From assembly GCA_947452765.1 (NCBI GenBank), contig CANGDR010000001.1, forward strand, positions 258,657 through 322,656: 64,000 nucleotides of DNA. Direction: 5' to 3'. Positions within the stretch are counted from its first letter, which is position 1; each line of letters begins with the position of its first letter. The notes beneath the pieces were generated by a model, which made no database searches, was not told where the DNA came from, and saw nothing but the letters and a program-made list of their open reading frames with translations. The DNA comes from Actinomycetota bacterium (GTDB lineage Bacteria > Actinomycetota > Actinomycetes > S36-B12 > UBA5976). Made by a program: the position numbers and the translations under genes. Positions 37,177 to 45,926 of the stretch are shown piece by piece.

Positions 37177-38181
37177 ATGACAGTTACTGCCCAGCCATCC
37201 CACAGTGTTGTGGTGATACCTACATCGACTCCTATGGTGTCCGTTATTGGGCCGCGCGATGAGTTCATCAGGGTTATCGAAAAGTCATTCCCAGATTGTG
37301 TGATCTTGGTAAGAGGTAATGAAATCACAATTGATGGACCAAAGCCGAGTGTCTTGCTAGTTGAAACGCTTTTGTCCGAAATGCTTATTGTGCTTCGCAC
37401 CGGACAAGCACTTACCAAGGAATCAGTAGAGCGTTCTATCGGAATGCTGCACTCAGATGTCAAGCCCGCTGATGTGCTGACAGCCAACATCTTGTCGAGT
37501 CGCGGAAAAACAATTCGGGCAAAAACTTTGAATCAAAAGAATTACGTAGATGCAATCGACGCTCACACTGTGGTGTTTGGTATTGGACCTGCCGGTACTG
37601 GCAAAACTTACCTTGCAGTTGCCAAGGCAATCCAAGCACTTCAAAGCAAACAAGTAACTCGGATTATCTTGACTAGACCTGCAGTTGAAGCCGGAGAGAA
37701 GCTCGGTTTCTTGCCAGGAACTTTGAGCGAAAAGATCGACCCTTATCTGCGTCCGCTGTATGACGCTTTGCATGACATGTTGGATCCAGATTCAATTCCA
37801 AGATTAATGACCAGCGGAACTATTGAGGTAGCACCGCTTGCGTACATGCGTGGCCGCACGCTAAATGATGCATTAATAATTCTTGATGAAGCCCAAAATA
37901 CTTCAGCTGAGCAAATGAAAATGTTTTTGACTCGACTCGGATTTGGCTCGACGATGGTAATCACTGGCGACGTGACCCAAGTAGATCTTCCGAATGGCAC
38001 AGCCAGTGGATTGCGTGCTGTGCGCGAAATTTTAGCTGATGTAGAAGATGTGAAATTTTGCGAACTAACTTCGACTGACGTAGTTCGACATAAACTTGTC
38101 GGACAAATCGTGGATGCATATGGTCGCTACGAAGAGGCTAAGGCGCAGACTGAGAACAAGTCAGATCGCAGGAAGTCTTAA
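37177..38181 (+). CDS. phoH: PhoH-family ATPase (YbeZ)
   Basis: 334 aa. Walker A GPAGTGKTYLA and Walker B ILDEAQN define a PhoH-like P-loop ATPase thought to work with YbeY in rRNA processing. The N-terminus before the ATPase has a KH-like region. ATG at 37177 with TAAGGAA upstream is chosen over an in-frame start at 37135, which would overlap the HIT gene. ybeY follows after 2 bases. Confidence 0.93.
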   Translation: MTVTAQPSHSVVVIPTSTPMVSVIGPRDEFIRVIEKSFPDCVILVRGNEITIDGPKPSVLLVETLLSEMLIVLRTGQALTKESVERSIGMLHSDVKPADVLTANILSSRGKTIRAKTLNQKNYVDAIDAHTVVFGIGPAGTGKTYLAVAKAIQALQSKQVTRIILTRPAVEAGEKLGFLPGTLSEKIDPYLRPLYDALHDMLDPDSIPRLMTSGTIEVAPLAYMRGRTLNDALIILDEAQNTSAEQMKMFLTRLGFGSTMVITGDVTQVDLPNGTASGLRAVREILADVEDVKFCELTSTDVVRHKLVGQIVDAYGRYEEAKAQTENKSDRRKS

Positions 38182-38183
38182 GT

Positions 38184-38651
38184 ATGTCTATCGACGTTAA
38201 TAACGAATCCAATTTCTTGGTCAGTGAAGTTGAAATTTCAAGCCAAGCGCAATTCATGTTAAAGCGACTTCACATTAATCCATCTTCAGAACTTTCAATC
38301 TTGCTTGTAGATGAAGTCGCGATGGCAAATTTGCATGAGAAATTTATGAATGAATCGGGTCCAACAGACGTACTTAGTTTCCCGATGGATGAATTGCGTG
38401 AGGGCACCGCAGAGCACCTTTCGGAAGGCATGCTTGGTGATGTTGTCTTGTGCCCAGCCGTTGCTGCTCGCCAGGGTGAAACCGCTGGACACTCAATGGA
38501 CATCGAACTTCGACTGCTTCTCACGCATGGAATTTTGCATCTACTTGGACATGATCATGCCGAACCTGAAGAACATAAATTGATGTTTGGATTGCAAGCA
38601 CAACTATTGGCGGAATGGGAAGGCGAGCGAAATAGCCGTGACTTCACATGA
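38184..38651 (+). CDS. ybeY: Endoribonuclease YbeY
   Basis: Metal-dependent endonuclease for 16S rRNA 3'-end maturation and ribosome quality control, 155 aa. The zinc motif HGILHLLGHDH places ligands at His115, His119 and His125. DVLSFPMDE near 62-70 is also conserved. It overlaps the following CNNM gene by 4 bases (ATGA). Confidence 0.95.
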   Translation: MSIDVNNESNFLVSEVEISSQAQFMLKRLHINPSSELSILLVDEVAMANLHEKFMNESGPTDVLSFPMDELREGTAEHLSEGMLGDVVLCPAVAARQGETAGHSMDIELRLLLTHGILHLLGHDHAEPEEHKLMFGLQAQLLAEWEGERNSRDFT

Positions 38652-39943
38652 GTTCTAACACCACACTGCTTTTAATTGCCGGTGCCTTAGTACTGTCGTC
38701 CGCAGTTTTTGTTGCTGCTGAAACCGCTTTATCTCGGGTAAGTAAATCTGCAATTGAATCTCTTCGCAAGGATGGGAATCGCAAAGCTGCAAAACTCGTG
38801 GTGATGCTTGACGATCGAGCAAAGTACGTAAATTCACTGATGTTTGCGCACCTTTCTCTAACCACAATGTCAGTGGTTCTGGTTACAACAGCAACCCTCT
38901 CCTTGGCCGCTGACGGAGCATACGCATTGCTGCTGGCTTCGCTAATCATGGTGCTGGTCAGCTTTATTGTGCTCGGAGTCGCACCGCAGACCATAGGTCG
39001 GCAAAAATCTGAATCAATTGCCTTAGCCACTTCTGGACTAACCAGGTTTGTAACTTTGTTTTTTGGTCCCTTAACTCGACTATTCATATTGGTGGGTAAT
39101 GCAATTACTCCGGGCAAGGGATATCGCGAAGGTCCATTTTCTACCCAAGCAGAACTTCGCGAGCTCGTTGATATGGCTGGTGCTGACTCCGTAATTGAGG
39201 ATGAAGAGCGGCAAATGATTCACTCCGTTTTCGAGCTCGGTGACACGATTGCTCGTGAAGTTATGGTTCCCCGCACTGAAATGGTGTGGATTGAAAAACA
39301 CAAAACGCTGCGCCAGGCAATGTCATTAGGTATTCGTTCTGGATACTCGAGAATTCCAGTCGTAGGTGAGGGAATTGATGACATCGTTGGTGTTATCTAT
39401 GTAAAGGATATTGCTCGCAGAACTTTTGAATTTCACGACGCTGAAACTTCGGAGCATGTTTCAGATTTAATGCGACCTGCCTTTATGGTTCCGGACAGTC
39501 GCAGTGTTGACGAGTTACTTCGTGACATGCAAAGTGCTCGCACCCACTTAGCCGTCTTAGTTGACGAGTATGGCGGCACCGCTGGATTGGTAACAATCGA
39601 AGATGTTATCGAAGAAATTGTTGGCGAGATTTCAGATGAGCACGATATTCAGGGACCTGAAATTGAAGCACTACCAAGTGGTGAATTTCGAGTCAGCTCT
39701 AGAATCCAGGTTGATGATTTAGCAGATCTAATAAAAACTGAAATTGAAGCCGATGGAGTAGATACCGTCGGGGGCTTGATGGCGAAACTACTGGGCATTG
39801 TTCCAATTCCAGGTGCAAGTGTTGAAATCGGCGACTGGAAGTTGACGGCTGAATCAACTGCAGGCCGACGGCATCGAATTGACACAGTGCTTGTGTCAAG
39901 GGATTCATTTGTCGATTCGGAAAGTGAATCAGAAAATGAGTGA
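38648..39943 (+). CDS. CNNM/CorC-family membrane transporter with CBS pair
   Basis: 431 aa. A DUF21/CNNM transmembrane domain (about residues 1-140, several hydrophobic helices including LLIAGALVLSSAVFVAAETAL) is followed by a tandem CBS domain (about 210-330, with VMVPRTEMVWIE and LVDEYGGTAGLVTIEDVIEEIVG). A C-terminal CorC/HlyC domain (RRHRIDTV end) follows. These proteins are linked to Mg/Co efflux; the old hemolysin name is not informative. Coupled by overlap to both ybeY and the CDA-like gene. Confidence 0.88.
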   Translation: MSSNTTLLLIAGALVLSSAVFVAAETALSRVSKSAIESLRKDGNRKAAKLVVMLDDRAKYVNSLMFAHLSLTTMSVVLVTTATLSLAADGAYALLLASLIMVLVSFIVLGVAPQTIGRQKSESIALATSGLTRFVTLFFGPLTRLFILVGNAITPGKGYREGPFSTQAELRELVDMAGADSVIEDEERQMIHSVFELGDTIAREVMVPRTEMVWIEKHKTLRQAMSLGIRSGYSRIPVVGEGIDDIVGVIYVKDIARRTFEFHDAETSEHVSDLMRPAFMVPDSRSVDELLRDMQSARTHLAVLVDEYGGTAGLVTIEDVIEEIVGEISDEHDIQGPEIEALPSGEFRVSSRIQVDDLADLIKTEIEADGVDTVGGLMAKLLGIVPIPGASVEIGDWKLTAESTAGRRHRIDTVLVSRDSFVDSESESENE

Positions 39944-40277
39944 GTGGACTCCAGAAGATGACAAGTTGGTTACCCTAGCCAAAGGCGCCCGAAGTCGAGT
40001 TCAGGCAACCGAAGGTGTTGCAGTTCGCGACACTACTGGTCGAACATATGTAAGCGCCAATGTAGACCGAGGAATTCTGAAACTCTCCGCAGTTGAACTG
40101 GCGGTCGGTCAAGCAGTTGCTTCAGGCGCCACGGGAATTGAGGCAGTAGTAATTTCTTCTGACGCCTTACAAATCCCAGCGCGCGAAATCCAAATCGTCC
40201 GAGAAATTGGTGGCCAAGGCGTATTTGTTCACTTACTTGGGGCCACTGGCGACATAATCGATTCGCAGCTCACATGA
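39936..40277 (+). CDS. Cytidine-deaminase-like protein lacking catalytic motifs
   Basis: 113 aa, alignable in length and strand order with small cytidine deaminases (TGRTYVSANVDRGILKLSAVELAVGQAV in place of the catalytic HAE/CAE helix). However, neither the CAE glutamate motif nor PCxxC is present, so zinc catalysis is not expected. A gene of this kind sits between the CNNM gene and era in many actinobacteria. Start ATG 39936 overlaps the CNNM stop. Function unknown, possibly structural or regulatory. Confidence 0.7.
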   Translation: MSEWTPEDDKLVTLAKGARSRVQATEGVAVRDTTGRTYVSANVDRGILKLSAVELAVGQAVASGATGIEAVVISSDALQIPAREIQIVREIGGQGVFVHLLGATGDIIDSQLT

Positions 40278-40297
40278 CCTGCTCCAAGTCGCAAGTT

Positions 40298-40322
40298 CGA
40301 TACTCAGTAATTCTGAGTATCG
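40298..40322. promoter_or_regulatory. Perfect inverted repeat upstream of era
   Basis: 10-bp arms CGATACTCAG (40298-40307) and CTGAGTATCG (40313-40322) with loop TAATT. It begins 21 bases after the CDA-like stop and ends 42 bases before the era ATG. No T-run follows, so it is an operator, attenuator or RNA stability element rather than a standard terminator. Confidence 0.6.
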
Positions 40323-40364
40323 TGGAATCAAGTGGTGCTCGTAGCGATAACTGGGAGAGCTCAA

Positions 40365-41273
40365 ATGCGTAGTGGCTTTGCCTGCATTGTCGGTCGACCA
40401 AACGTCGGCAAATCAACTCTTACTAATGCCATGGTTGGGGAGAAGATTGCGATCACTTCGGATCGTCCACAAACTACTCGTCATACAATTCGCGGCATAG
40501 TCACGAGGGATGTGGGCCAACTTGTTCTGGTTGACACCCCTGGCGTACATCGTCCGCGCACTTTATTGGGCGAACGCTTGAATGCACTGGTTGCCGACAC
40601 CTGGTCTCAAGTTGATGTAGTTGTTATGTGCTTCCCGGCCAACGAAGCCATCGGCCCCGGAGATCGATTTATTGCAGAACAGATTGCCGCAATTCCACGT
40701 GTCAAGAAAGTGGCAGTTGTTACGAAAACAGACACAGCGGATAAGCAAAAAATTGGAGAACAGTTACTTGCAGTTGCAAATCTAGGAACTGAACTAGGTA
40801 TTGATTGGTCTCACCTCGTTCCAGTCTCAGCCATTAAAGATGATCAAGTCGTTTTGCTTGGTGAATTGTTGATGGAACTTTTACCTGAGGGGCAAGTGCT
40901 TTACCCTGATGGCGAGTTAACTGACGAGCCAGAGCTTATTATGATCGCTGAACTGATCCGCGAAGCTGCTCTAGCTGGAGTGCACGACGAACTACCCCAT
41001 TCAATTGCAGTGGTAATCGAAGATATGGCACTTCGTCCAGATCGCACCGTCGATAAGCCACTAATGGATATTTATGCGCATATCTTCGTAGAGCGAGAAA
41101 GCCAAAAGCACATTGTGATTGGCAAAGGTGGTACCCGATTAAGAGAAGTCGGCACTGAAGCAAGAATTGCGATTAGCAAAATGCTTGGAGTGCCCGTTTA
41201 TTTGGATATCCGCGTAAAGATTGCAAAGGATTGGCAACGCGACCCAAAGCAGCTCGCTCGTCTTGGTTTTTAA
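40365..41273 (+). CDS. era: GTPase Era
   Basis: GTPase that binds 16S rRNA 3' end during 30S assembly, 302 aa from ATG 40365. The P-loop GRPNVGKS is at about 10-17, DTPGVHRP about 58-65 and TKTD for the usual NKxD (about 126). The C-terminal KH domain contains HIVIGKGGTRLREVG. The upstream GTG (40332) is less likely, since GGGAGAG lies 7 bases before the ATG. Shares TTAA stop overlap with the convergent transporter. Confidence 0.95.
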   Translation: MRSGFACIVGRPNVGKSTLTNAMVGEKIAITSDRPQTTRHTIRGIVTRDVGQLVLVDTPGVHRPRTLLGERLNALVADTWSQVDVVVMCFPANEAIGPGDRFIAEQIAAIPRVKKVAVVTKTDTADKQKIGEQLLAVANLGTELGIDWSHLVPVSAIKDDQVVLLGELLMELLPEGQVLYPDGELTDEPELIMIAELIREAALAGVHDELPHSIAVVIEDMALRPDRTVDKPLMDIYAHIFVERESQKHIVIGKGGTRLREVGTEARIAISKMLGVPVYLDIRVKIAKDWQRDPKQLARLGF

Positions 41274-42394
41274 AAATCACGGGTGGGTTTTCCACCTTGG
41301 GATTCTAGATCGTGAAGTTCTGGGATCAATTCATACCGCATGCCATAGTTATTAAATATAGAAACTAGAGCTGCTGCAAGAGGTATCGAGACGATGGCAC
41401 CGATTGCTCCAAAAAGATTTGCAAAAATAATTACTGAACCAAATGCGATTGCTGGATGGATGTCCATCGTGATTTTACTCAGCCTTGGCGATAGTAAATA
41501 ATTTTCAAACTGTTGATACACAGTTGCGAAAATTGCAATAAAAAGTGCGTCGATTGGATTCGTAAACGCAGCAAATAAAACTGGAATTAGAATTCCTAGG
41601 TAGGTTCCAACGGTAGGTATAAATTGGCTGGTAATTCCGGTTATCAAACCAAGCGGCAACCAGTACGGCAATCCAATGGCTGCAAAAAATAGGGAGTGCG
41701 CAGTAGCCGACGCTAATGCCATTATGACTTTAGAGACTACGAATCCGCCAGTCTTGCGAACCGTTATATCCCAAATGGTTACCAAAACATGCTGACCAGC
41801 TGGTTGCATCCATGACCCAACCACGCGTTTCAAGCGAGGTCCGTCAGCTGAGAGGTAGAACGCAAAGAGCGAGAAAGTTAAAAGTTGGAACACACCTCCA
41901 ACGACGCTTGATAACACACCAAATATTCCGCCGGCAACGTGTGTGGCCCACTGCGTTACTTGGGATTGATTTATGTTCAATTGATTAATTATTGTGGCTG
42001 GATCTAAGTTTTGCTTGAAAGTGGAATTTACCCAACTGGTTAGATCCGTAACTATGGTTGGCAAATCTGAAATAAGACTTGATGCCTGCGAAAATAAGAT
42101 CCCGCCAAACAAACCTAGGAACGCAACGCCAGAAATCAGAACTCCGAAAAGTACCAATCCGGTAGCTGCACCTCTACGCCAGCCGCGCTTTGCCAGAGCT
42201 GCTACTGGCGGTTCCATTGCAATCGCGAATAGCAAAGCTATTGAAAGCAGGAGAATAAAACTGCGGTTCTTTTCCAAAATCCAAAGAAATAGCATCGCGG
42301 CAAAGACAAATAACGCAATCGTCCGTAAGGCCCATTTCACTGACTTCTTGTCGAAGCGGAGAACTGAAACTGAATCATTCGCGGGTGAGCTCAT
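41270..42394 (-). CDS. AI-2E family membrane transporter
   Basis: 374 aa with eight or so membrane helices in the PF01594 layout: an N-terminal helix pair (FAAMLFLWILEKNRSFILLLSIALL), a long soluble loop, then a C-terminal helix bundle with LPYWLPLGLITGITSQFIPTVG. The family includes AI-2 exporters (TqsA) and Na/H antiporters; the substrate is unknown. TAACCT stands 6 bases upstream of the ATG, implying a leaderless mRNA. Divergent from recO. Confidence 0.85.
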   Translation of the reverse strand: MSSPANDSVSVLRFDKKSVKWALRTIALFVFAAMLFLWILEKNRSFILLLSIALLFAIAMEPPVAALAKRGWRRGAATGLVLFGVLISGVAFLGLFGGILFSQASSLISDLPTIVTDLTSWVNSTFKQNLDPATIINQLNINQSQVTQWATHVAGGIFGVLSSVVGGVFQLLTFSLFAFYLSADGPRLKRVVGSWMQPAGQHVLVTIWDITVRKTGGFVVSKVIMALASATAHSLFFAAIGLPYWLPLGLITGITSQFIPTVGTYLGILIPVLFAAFTNPIDALFIAIFATVYQQFENYLLSPRLSKITMDIHPAIAFGSVIIFANLFGAIGAIVSIPLAAALVSIFNNYGMRYELIPELHDLESQGGKPTRDF

Positions 42395-42447
42395 AAATTG
42401 AGGTTACCTGATCAGGAATTGGCAAGGTGGCGTGACACCATAGGGGT

Positions 42448-43185
42448 ATGCCCAGTTATCGCGCCGAAGCCATAGTTTTGCGCACGCATAAGTTGGGTGA
42501 GGCTGATCGAATAATCACACTTCTAACACGAGATCGTGGCAAAGTGCGGGCTGTTGCCAAAGGGGTACGTCGGACAAAAAGCAAGTTTGGGGCTCGGCTA
42601 GAACCATTTAGTCGAGTGGATCTTTTGGTCTTTGAAGGAAAGAGCTTGGACATAATTACCCAAGCTGAATCATTGAATGCTTATGGCCAGGATTTGGCTC
42701 TGGATTATTCGTTGTGGACAGCCGGGCAAACCATGCTGGAGACTGCGGATCGCTTAAGTCCCGAGGAGTCGATCTCAGCAGAAGCTCAGTATTTATTATT
42801 AGTTGGCGCATTACGCACTTTGGTTAGCGGCGAACATGTGCCCTCGCTTGTTCTGGATGCTTATCTACTTCGTTCGCTGGCTATGGCGGGTTATGCGCCT
42901 ACTTTGGATGCCTGTGTAATCTGCGGTTCGGCTGGCGCCCAACCCTTCTTCCATATTTCAACTGGAGGAGCACTTTGTGTTGAACACCGAGTGCCGGGAA
43001 GTGTTGCGCCACGAGAAGAGTCATTTAATTTGATGCGGGCATTGCTGGCTGGAGATTGGGAATCTGCTGATGGTTCGGAACAAAAGGAGCGAACTGAAGT
43101 GTCAGGTTTAGTAGCTGCATATGTGCAGTGGCATTTGGAGCGCGGACTGCGTTCGTTGCCGCTAGTTGACCGACAAAGTAAATGA
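42448..43185 (+). CDS. recO: DNA repair protein RecO
   Basis: RecF-pathway mediator, 245 aa. An N-terminal OB fold (AEAIVLRTHKLGEADRIITLLTR-type start, then KVRAVAKGVRRTKSKFGARLEPF) is followed by a helical domain. The zinc-site cysteines are partly visible as CVICG (about residues 151-155) and LCVEH. ATG 42448 follows GGGGT closely. The order era, recO, uppS is the conserved actinobacterial arrangement. Confidence 0.93.
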   Translation: MPSYRAEAIVLRTHKLGEADRIITLLTRDRGKVRAVAKGVRRTKSKFGARLEPFSRVDLLVFEGKSLDIITQAESLNAYGQDLALDYSLWTAGQTMLETADRLSPEESISAEAQYLLLVGALRTLVSGEHVPSLVLDAYLLRSLAMAGYAPTLDACVICGSAGAQPFFHISTGGALCVEHRVPGSVAPREESFNLMRALLAGDWESADGSEQKERTEVSGLVAAYVQWHLERGLRSLPLVDRQSK

Positions 43186-43203
43186 TCGTGGCAGACTTTA
43201 ACC

Positions 43204-43983
43204 ATGTTGCTGAAACCGCCTGAACATTCCTCTGGAATTAAACCGCCTAGCATTCAGGCTGAACTAATTCCAAATCACATTGCAATCGTGATGGATGGAA
43301 ATGGCCGCTGGGCAAATGAGCGCGGGTTACCGAGAACTGCCGGACATGAAGCTGGGGAAGCTAGCTTGATGGATTGTATTTACGGATCACTTGAACTTGG
43401 CGTTGGCTGGCTGTCAGCTTATGCATTCTCTACCGAAAATTGGCGCAGATCTCCGGAGGAAGTTCGATTCTTAATGAACTTTAACCGGGATGTGATTCGT
43501 CGTCGCCGTGATGAAATGAATGACATGGGGGTACGAATTCGTTGGGCCGGAAGGCGCCCAAAGTTGTGGCGTTCGGTTATCGAGGAATTAGAAGCATGCG
43601 AAAAGTTAACTGCAAAAAATTCAAAACTCACTGTAACAATGTGCGTAAATTACGGTGGGCGTGCTGAAATAACTGACGCAGTCAGCGCGATCGCAAAGCA
43701 AGTAGCTGAAGGCAAAATTGACCCAAACAAAATATCTGAAAAGACTATAAAAAGGTATTTGGATGAACCGGATATGCCTGATGTTGATCTCTTCGTTCGA
43801 TCAAGCGGGGAGCAACGATTAAGTAACTTCTTACTCTGGCAAAGTGCATATTCTGAATTTGTTTTCTTACCCACACTTTGGCCAGATTTTGATCGACGTC
43901 ATTTGTGGCACGCCTGTGAAATATACGCATCTCGAGATCGTCGTTACGGGGGAGCAGAACCTAATCCACTGCCAAAGAATTAA
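43204..43983 (+). CDS. uppS: Isoprenyl transferase (undecaprenyl-diphosphate-synthase family)
   Basis: Cis-prenyltransferase making the polyprenyl carrier for wall synthesis, 259 aa. The catalytic Asp31 is in [10 protein letters not shown] with preceding [16 protein letters not shown] (about 79-88) and the C-terminal [15 protein letters not shown] are diagnostic. Actinobacteria often have two such enzymes with different chain lengths, so decaprenyl synthesis is possible. The stop overlaps the convergent ZIP gene as TTAA. Confidence 0.95.
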   Translation: MLLKPPEHSSGIKPPSIQAELIPNHIAIVMDGNGRWANERGLPRTAGHEAGEASLMDCIYGSLELGVGWLSAYAFSTENWRRSPEEVRFLMNFNRDVIRRRRDEMNDMGVRIRWAGRRPKLWRSVIEELEACEKLTAKNSKLTVTMCVNYGGRAEITDAVSAIAKQVAEGKIDPNKISEKTIKRYLDEPDMPDVDLFVRSSGEQRLSNFLLWQSAYSEFVFLPTLWPDFDRRHLWHACEIYASRDRRYGGAEPNPLPKN

Positions 43984-44714
43984 GCGAAATTTACAATAAC
44001 GAACATTAGTACCACGCCAGCCACGGTGCTCAATAAAGTTAAGCGCGACGGATGTGTGCTGTGAGCTTCTGGCAAAATATGTGATGTCGAAAGATAAATT
44101 AGCATTCCAGCAAACAGCGCTAGATAGCTCCCAAGAAATATGTTGCTAATTACAACATACGAGCCAACTGCAGCTCCGCTAACTCGCGCCAAGCCATCAA
44201 TACCCAAAAGATAGGCAGAAGTTTTCTTCCAGTTGCCAGAGTTAATCAATAGTGCGACTGTATTTAATCCGTCAGTAAATGCATGGCCAACAACGGCGAT
44301 CGCAACTGCCACACCAAGTGCATTGGAAACTTGAAACGAAAGACCTATGGCAACGCCATCAAGAAAAACATGCACAACCATTGCACTAGCACCAATTAGT
44401 CCAGCGGTGAGGCTATGCGCATGTTCATGGTCATGTTCGTAGTCAGACTCTGCAGGCTCGTGCGCGCCAGAAAGATCTTCTAGGATGTGTAGCGCCAAAA
44501 ATCCAATTACCAAAAACACCATCACACTTGGAACGTTTCCAAGGGTATTTGGATTGAGTTTGATTACACTTGGAATTAGATCAAATGCAGCAAGTCCGAG
44601 TAGTAACCCACCGGATAGCCCAAGTACTAAGTGCATTTTGTCACGCGATCGAAGCGCCAAAGTGCCACCAAGTGCGGTCGCGATTACCGTTAGGAACGCG
44701 ATCAAAATTGCCAT
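43980..44714 (-). CDS. ZIP-family metal transporter
   Basis: Eight-helix ZIP transporter, about 244 aa. A His-rich cytoplasmic loop HDHEHAHS precedes the metal-site helix with [14 protein letters not shown], and the next helix carries [14 protein letters not shown] 44714 is preferred over an in-frame TTG at 44738. TACGCT lies 6 bases upstream, so the message may be leaderless. Probably imports Zn or another divalent metal. Confidence 0.85.
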   Translation of the reverse strand: MAILIAFLTVIATALGGTLALRSRDKMHLVLGLSGGLLLGLAAFDLIPSVIKLNPNTLGNVPSVMVFLVIGFLALHILEDLSGAHEPAESDYEHDHEHAHSLTAGLIGASAMVVHVFLDGVAIGLSFQVSNALGVAVAIAVVGHAFTDGLNTVALLINSGNWKKTSAYLLGIDGLARVSGAAVGSYVVISNIFLGSYLALFAGMLIYLSTSHILPEAHSTHPSRLTLLSTVAGVVLMFVIVNFA

Positions 44715-44757
44715 GTTCTTAGCGTACCTAATGCCCAAGCCGTGCTTGACTTAGTTC

Positions 44758-45081
44758 ATGAGCGGCAACCAGAGTAAACCTCAAGAACCTGTAATAACGC
44801 ATTCGGTAGCGCGAAAGGCAATCACTCAAGCTAGTACGCCACTTTTGCTTCGAATCCACTTGCTGCCGAAATTCGTAGTCCCAGTTCTTATCGCGGGATT
44901 TATGGTTTTAGCCCTGTTCACCAGCGGTTTGATCGGGGGCATTGCGCTCACTTTTGTTTCAATCTTTATTGGTTGGCTGATGTATCTGTCTTGGCCCTTG
45001 CTGGATAGCCGGTCCCGAGTATTACGATTTTTGGTTCTTTGCATTTTGATATCTGCAACTGCAGTTAAGTATGTTTCCTAA
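44758..45081 (+). CDS. Small conserved-looking membrane protein
   Basis: 107 aa: a polar N-terminus (about 40 residues), then three hydrophobic helices (FVVPVLIAGFMVLALFTSG, GIALTFVSIFIGWLMYLSW and FLVLCILISATAV). It resembles the small DUF6703-type actinobacterial membrane proteins, but I cannot confirm the family. It is followed after 3 bases by the ABM-like gene, forming a small block in front of glyS. Function unknown. Confidence 0.6.
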   Translation: MSGNQSKPQEPVITHSVARKAITQASTPLLLRIHLLPKFVVPVLIAGFMVLALFTSGLIGGIALTFVSIFIGWLMYLSWPLLDSRSRVLRFLVLCILISATAVKYVS

Positions 45082-45084
45082 TTC

Positions 45085-45423
45085 ATGATTGGAACTTTTC
45101 ACTCCCTTTGGAAATTTGAAGTTTTGGAAGTTGCGATTTGGAGTGCTCGGGCTCAAGACGCGTTGCAGGTATTGCAACTGCAACCTGGATTTCTGCGGGC
45201 CAGCATTATGCATAGTGCTGATGAGACTCGCCTTTATTTAGTCCAAACCGATTGGCAAGATGTTGGATCCTATCGGCGCGCACTCGGTTCAGTGGAAGCA
45301 AAACTTGGAGTTTGGCCATTTCTTGCTGACATGCAAGATGAGGCAACTGCATTTGAGAAATTATTGGAAATGAATGTGAATGAAGTAACCAGATTTGAAA
45401 CTAGTGTTAACGATGGCTCTTGA
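45085..45423 (+). CDS. Antibiotic-biosynthesis-monooxygenase-fold protein
   Basis: 112 aa with a dimeric alpha-beta barrel pattern: QPGFLRASIMHSADETRLYLVQTDWQD in the middle, then a helix SYRRALGSVEAK. This matches ABM-type heme-degrading or regulatory small proteins in layout, without a decisive motif. It overlaps the following PRTase gene by 11 bases. Context (membrane protein, ABM-like, PRTase, glyS) is the only functional clue. Confidence 0.65.
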   Translation: MIGTFHSLWKFEVLEVAIWSARAQDALQVLQLQPGFLRASIMHSADETRLYLVQTDWQDVGSYRRALGSVEAKLGVWPFLADMQDEATAFEKLLEMNVNEVTRFETSVNDGS

Positions 45424-45847
45424 GTTTGTAGATCGAGCGGATGCGGGGCGCCAGATATTAGAAAAATTTCGTCATAAATTATCTGAGTTGGACTTACTCG
45501 TAGTTGTGTTGCCAGCAGCTCAAGAAATTGCTTTCGCATTCGCGAGCGAAGTTACTTTGCCAATGCGAGATCTTGTAATTGCCCGTGATCTAACCGGTGT
45601 CGTAATACCCAGGCTAGATAATGTCACGGGTCTACGCGTTGGTGTTATTGACGACGGTGTGGAAACTGGAACTACTGCCATGGCTATTGGAGCGATGCTC
45701 AAGGCAGGCGGCGCCGACAAGGCCACGCTTCTGGTACCGATCTGCCCACAGCCAGTCACGGTCCTGCTAGTTCGGGTTTATGACGAAGTTTGTGCTGTGG
45801 AGCAGCCATTGGTGCCACATGCTTTGTCATGGCATTACGAAAAATAG
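45413..45847 (+). CDS. Phosphoribosyltransferase-like protein
   Basis: 144 aa from ATG 45413. The PRPP-binding loop VGVIDDGVETGTTAMA (about 74-89) is a clear type I PRTase signature. The N-terminal EFVDRADAGRQILEKF resembles the ComF/PRTase proteins that lead with FxDRxxAG. The hood region is short, so the base substrate cannot be named. A start further upstream would lie deeper in the preceding gene. Confidence 0.75.
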   Translation: MALEFVDRADAGRQILEKFRHKLSELDLLVVVLPAAQEIAFAFASEVTLPMRDLVIARDLTGVVIPRLDNVTGLRVGVIDDGVETGTTAMAIGAMLKAGGADKATLLVPICPQPVTVLLVRVYDEVCAVEQPLVPHALSWHYEK

Positions 45848-45926
45848 CACAACACCAGAAGTATCAGTTTGGTCAGATAGACTTAGATTTCACGTTCACC
45901 GGCAACCAGTCGGATGACCTAAACGG

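Noticed and set aside
45848-45926. T-box or riboswitch before glyS
   Set aside because: The 79-base spacer shows no specifier loop, TGGNACC motif or strong hairpin.
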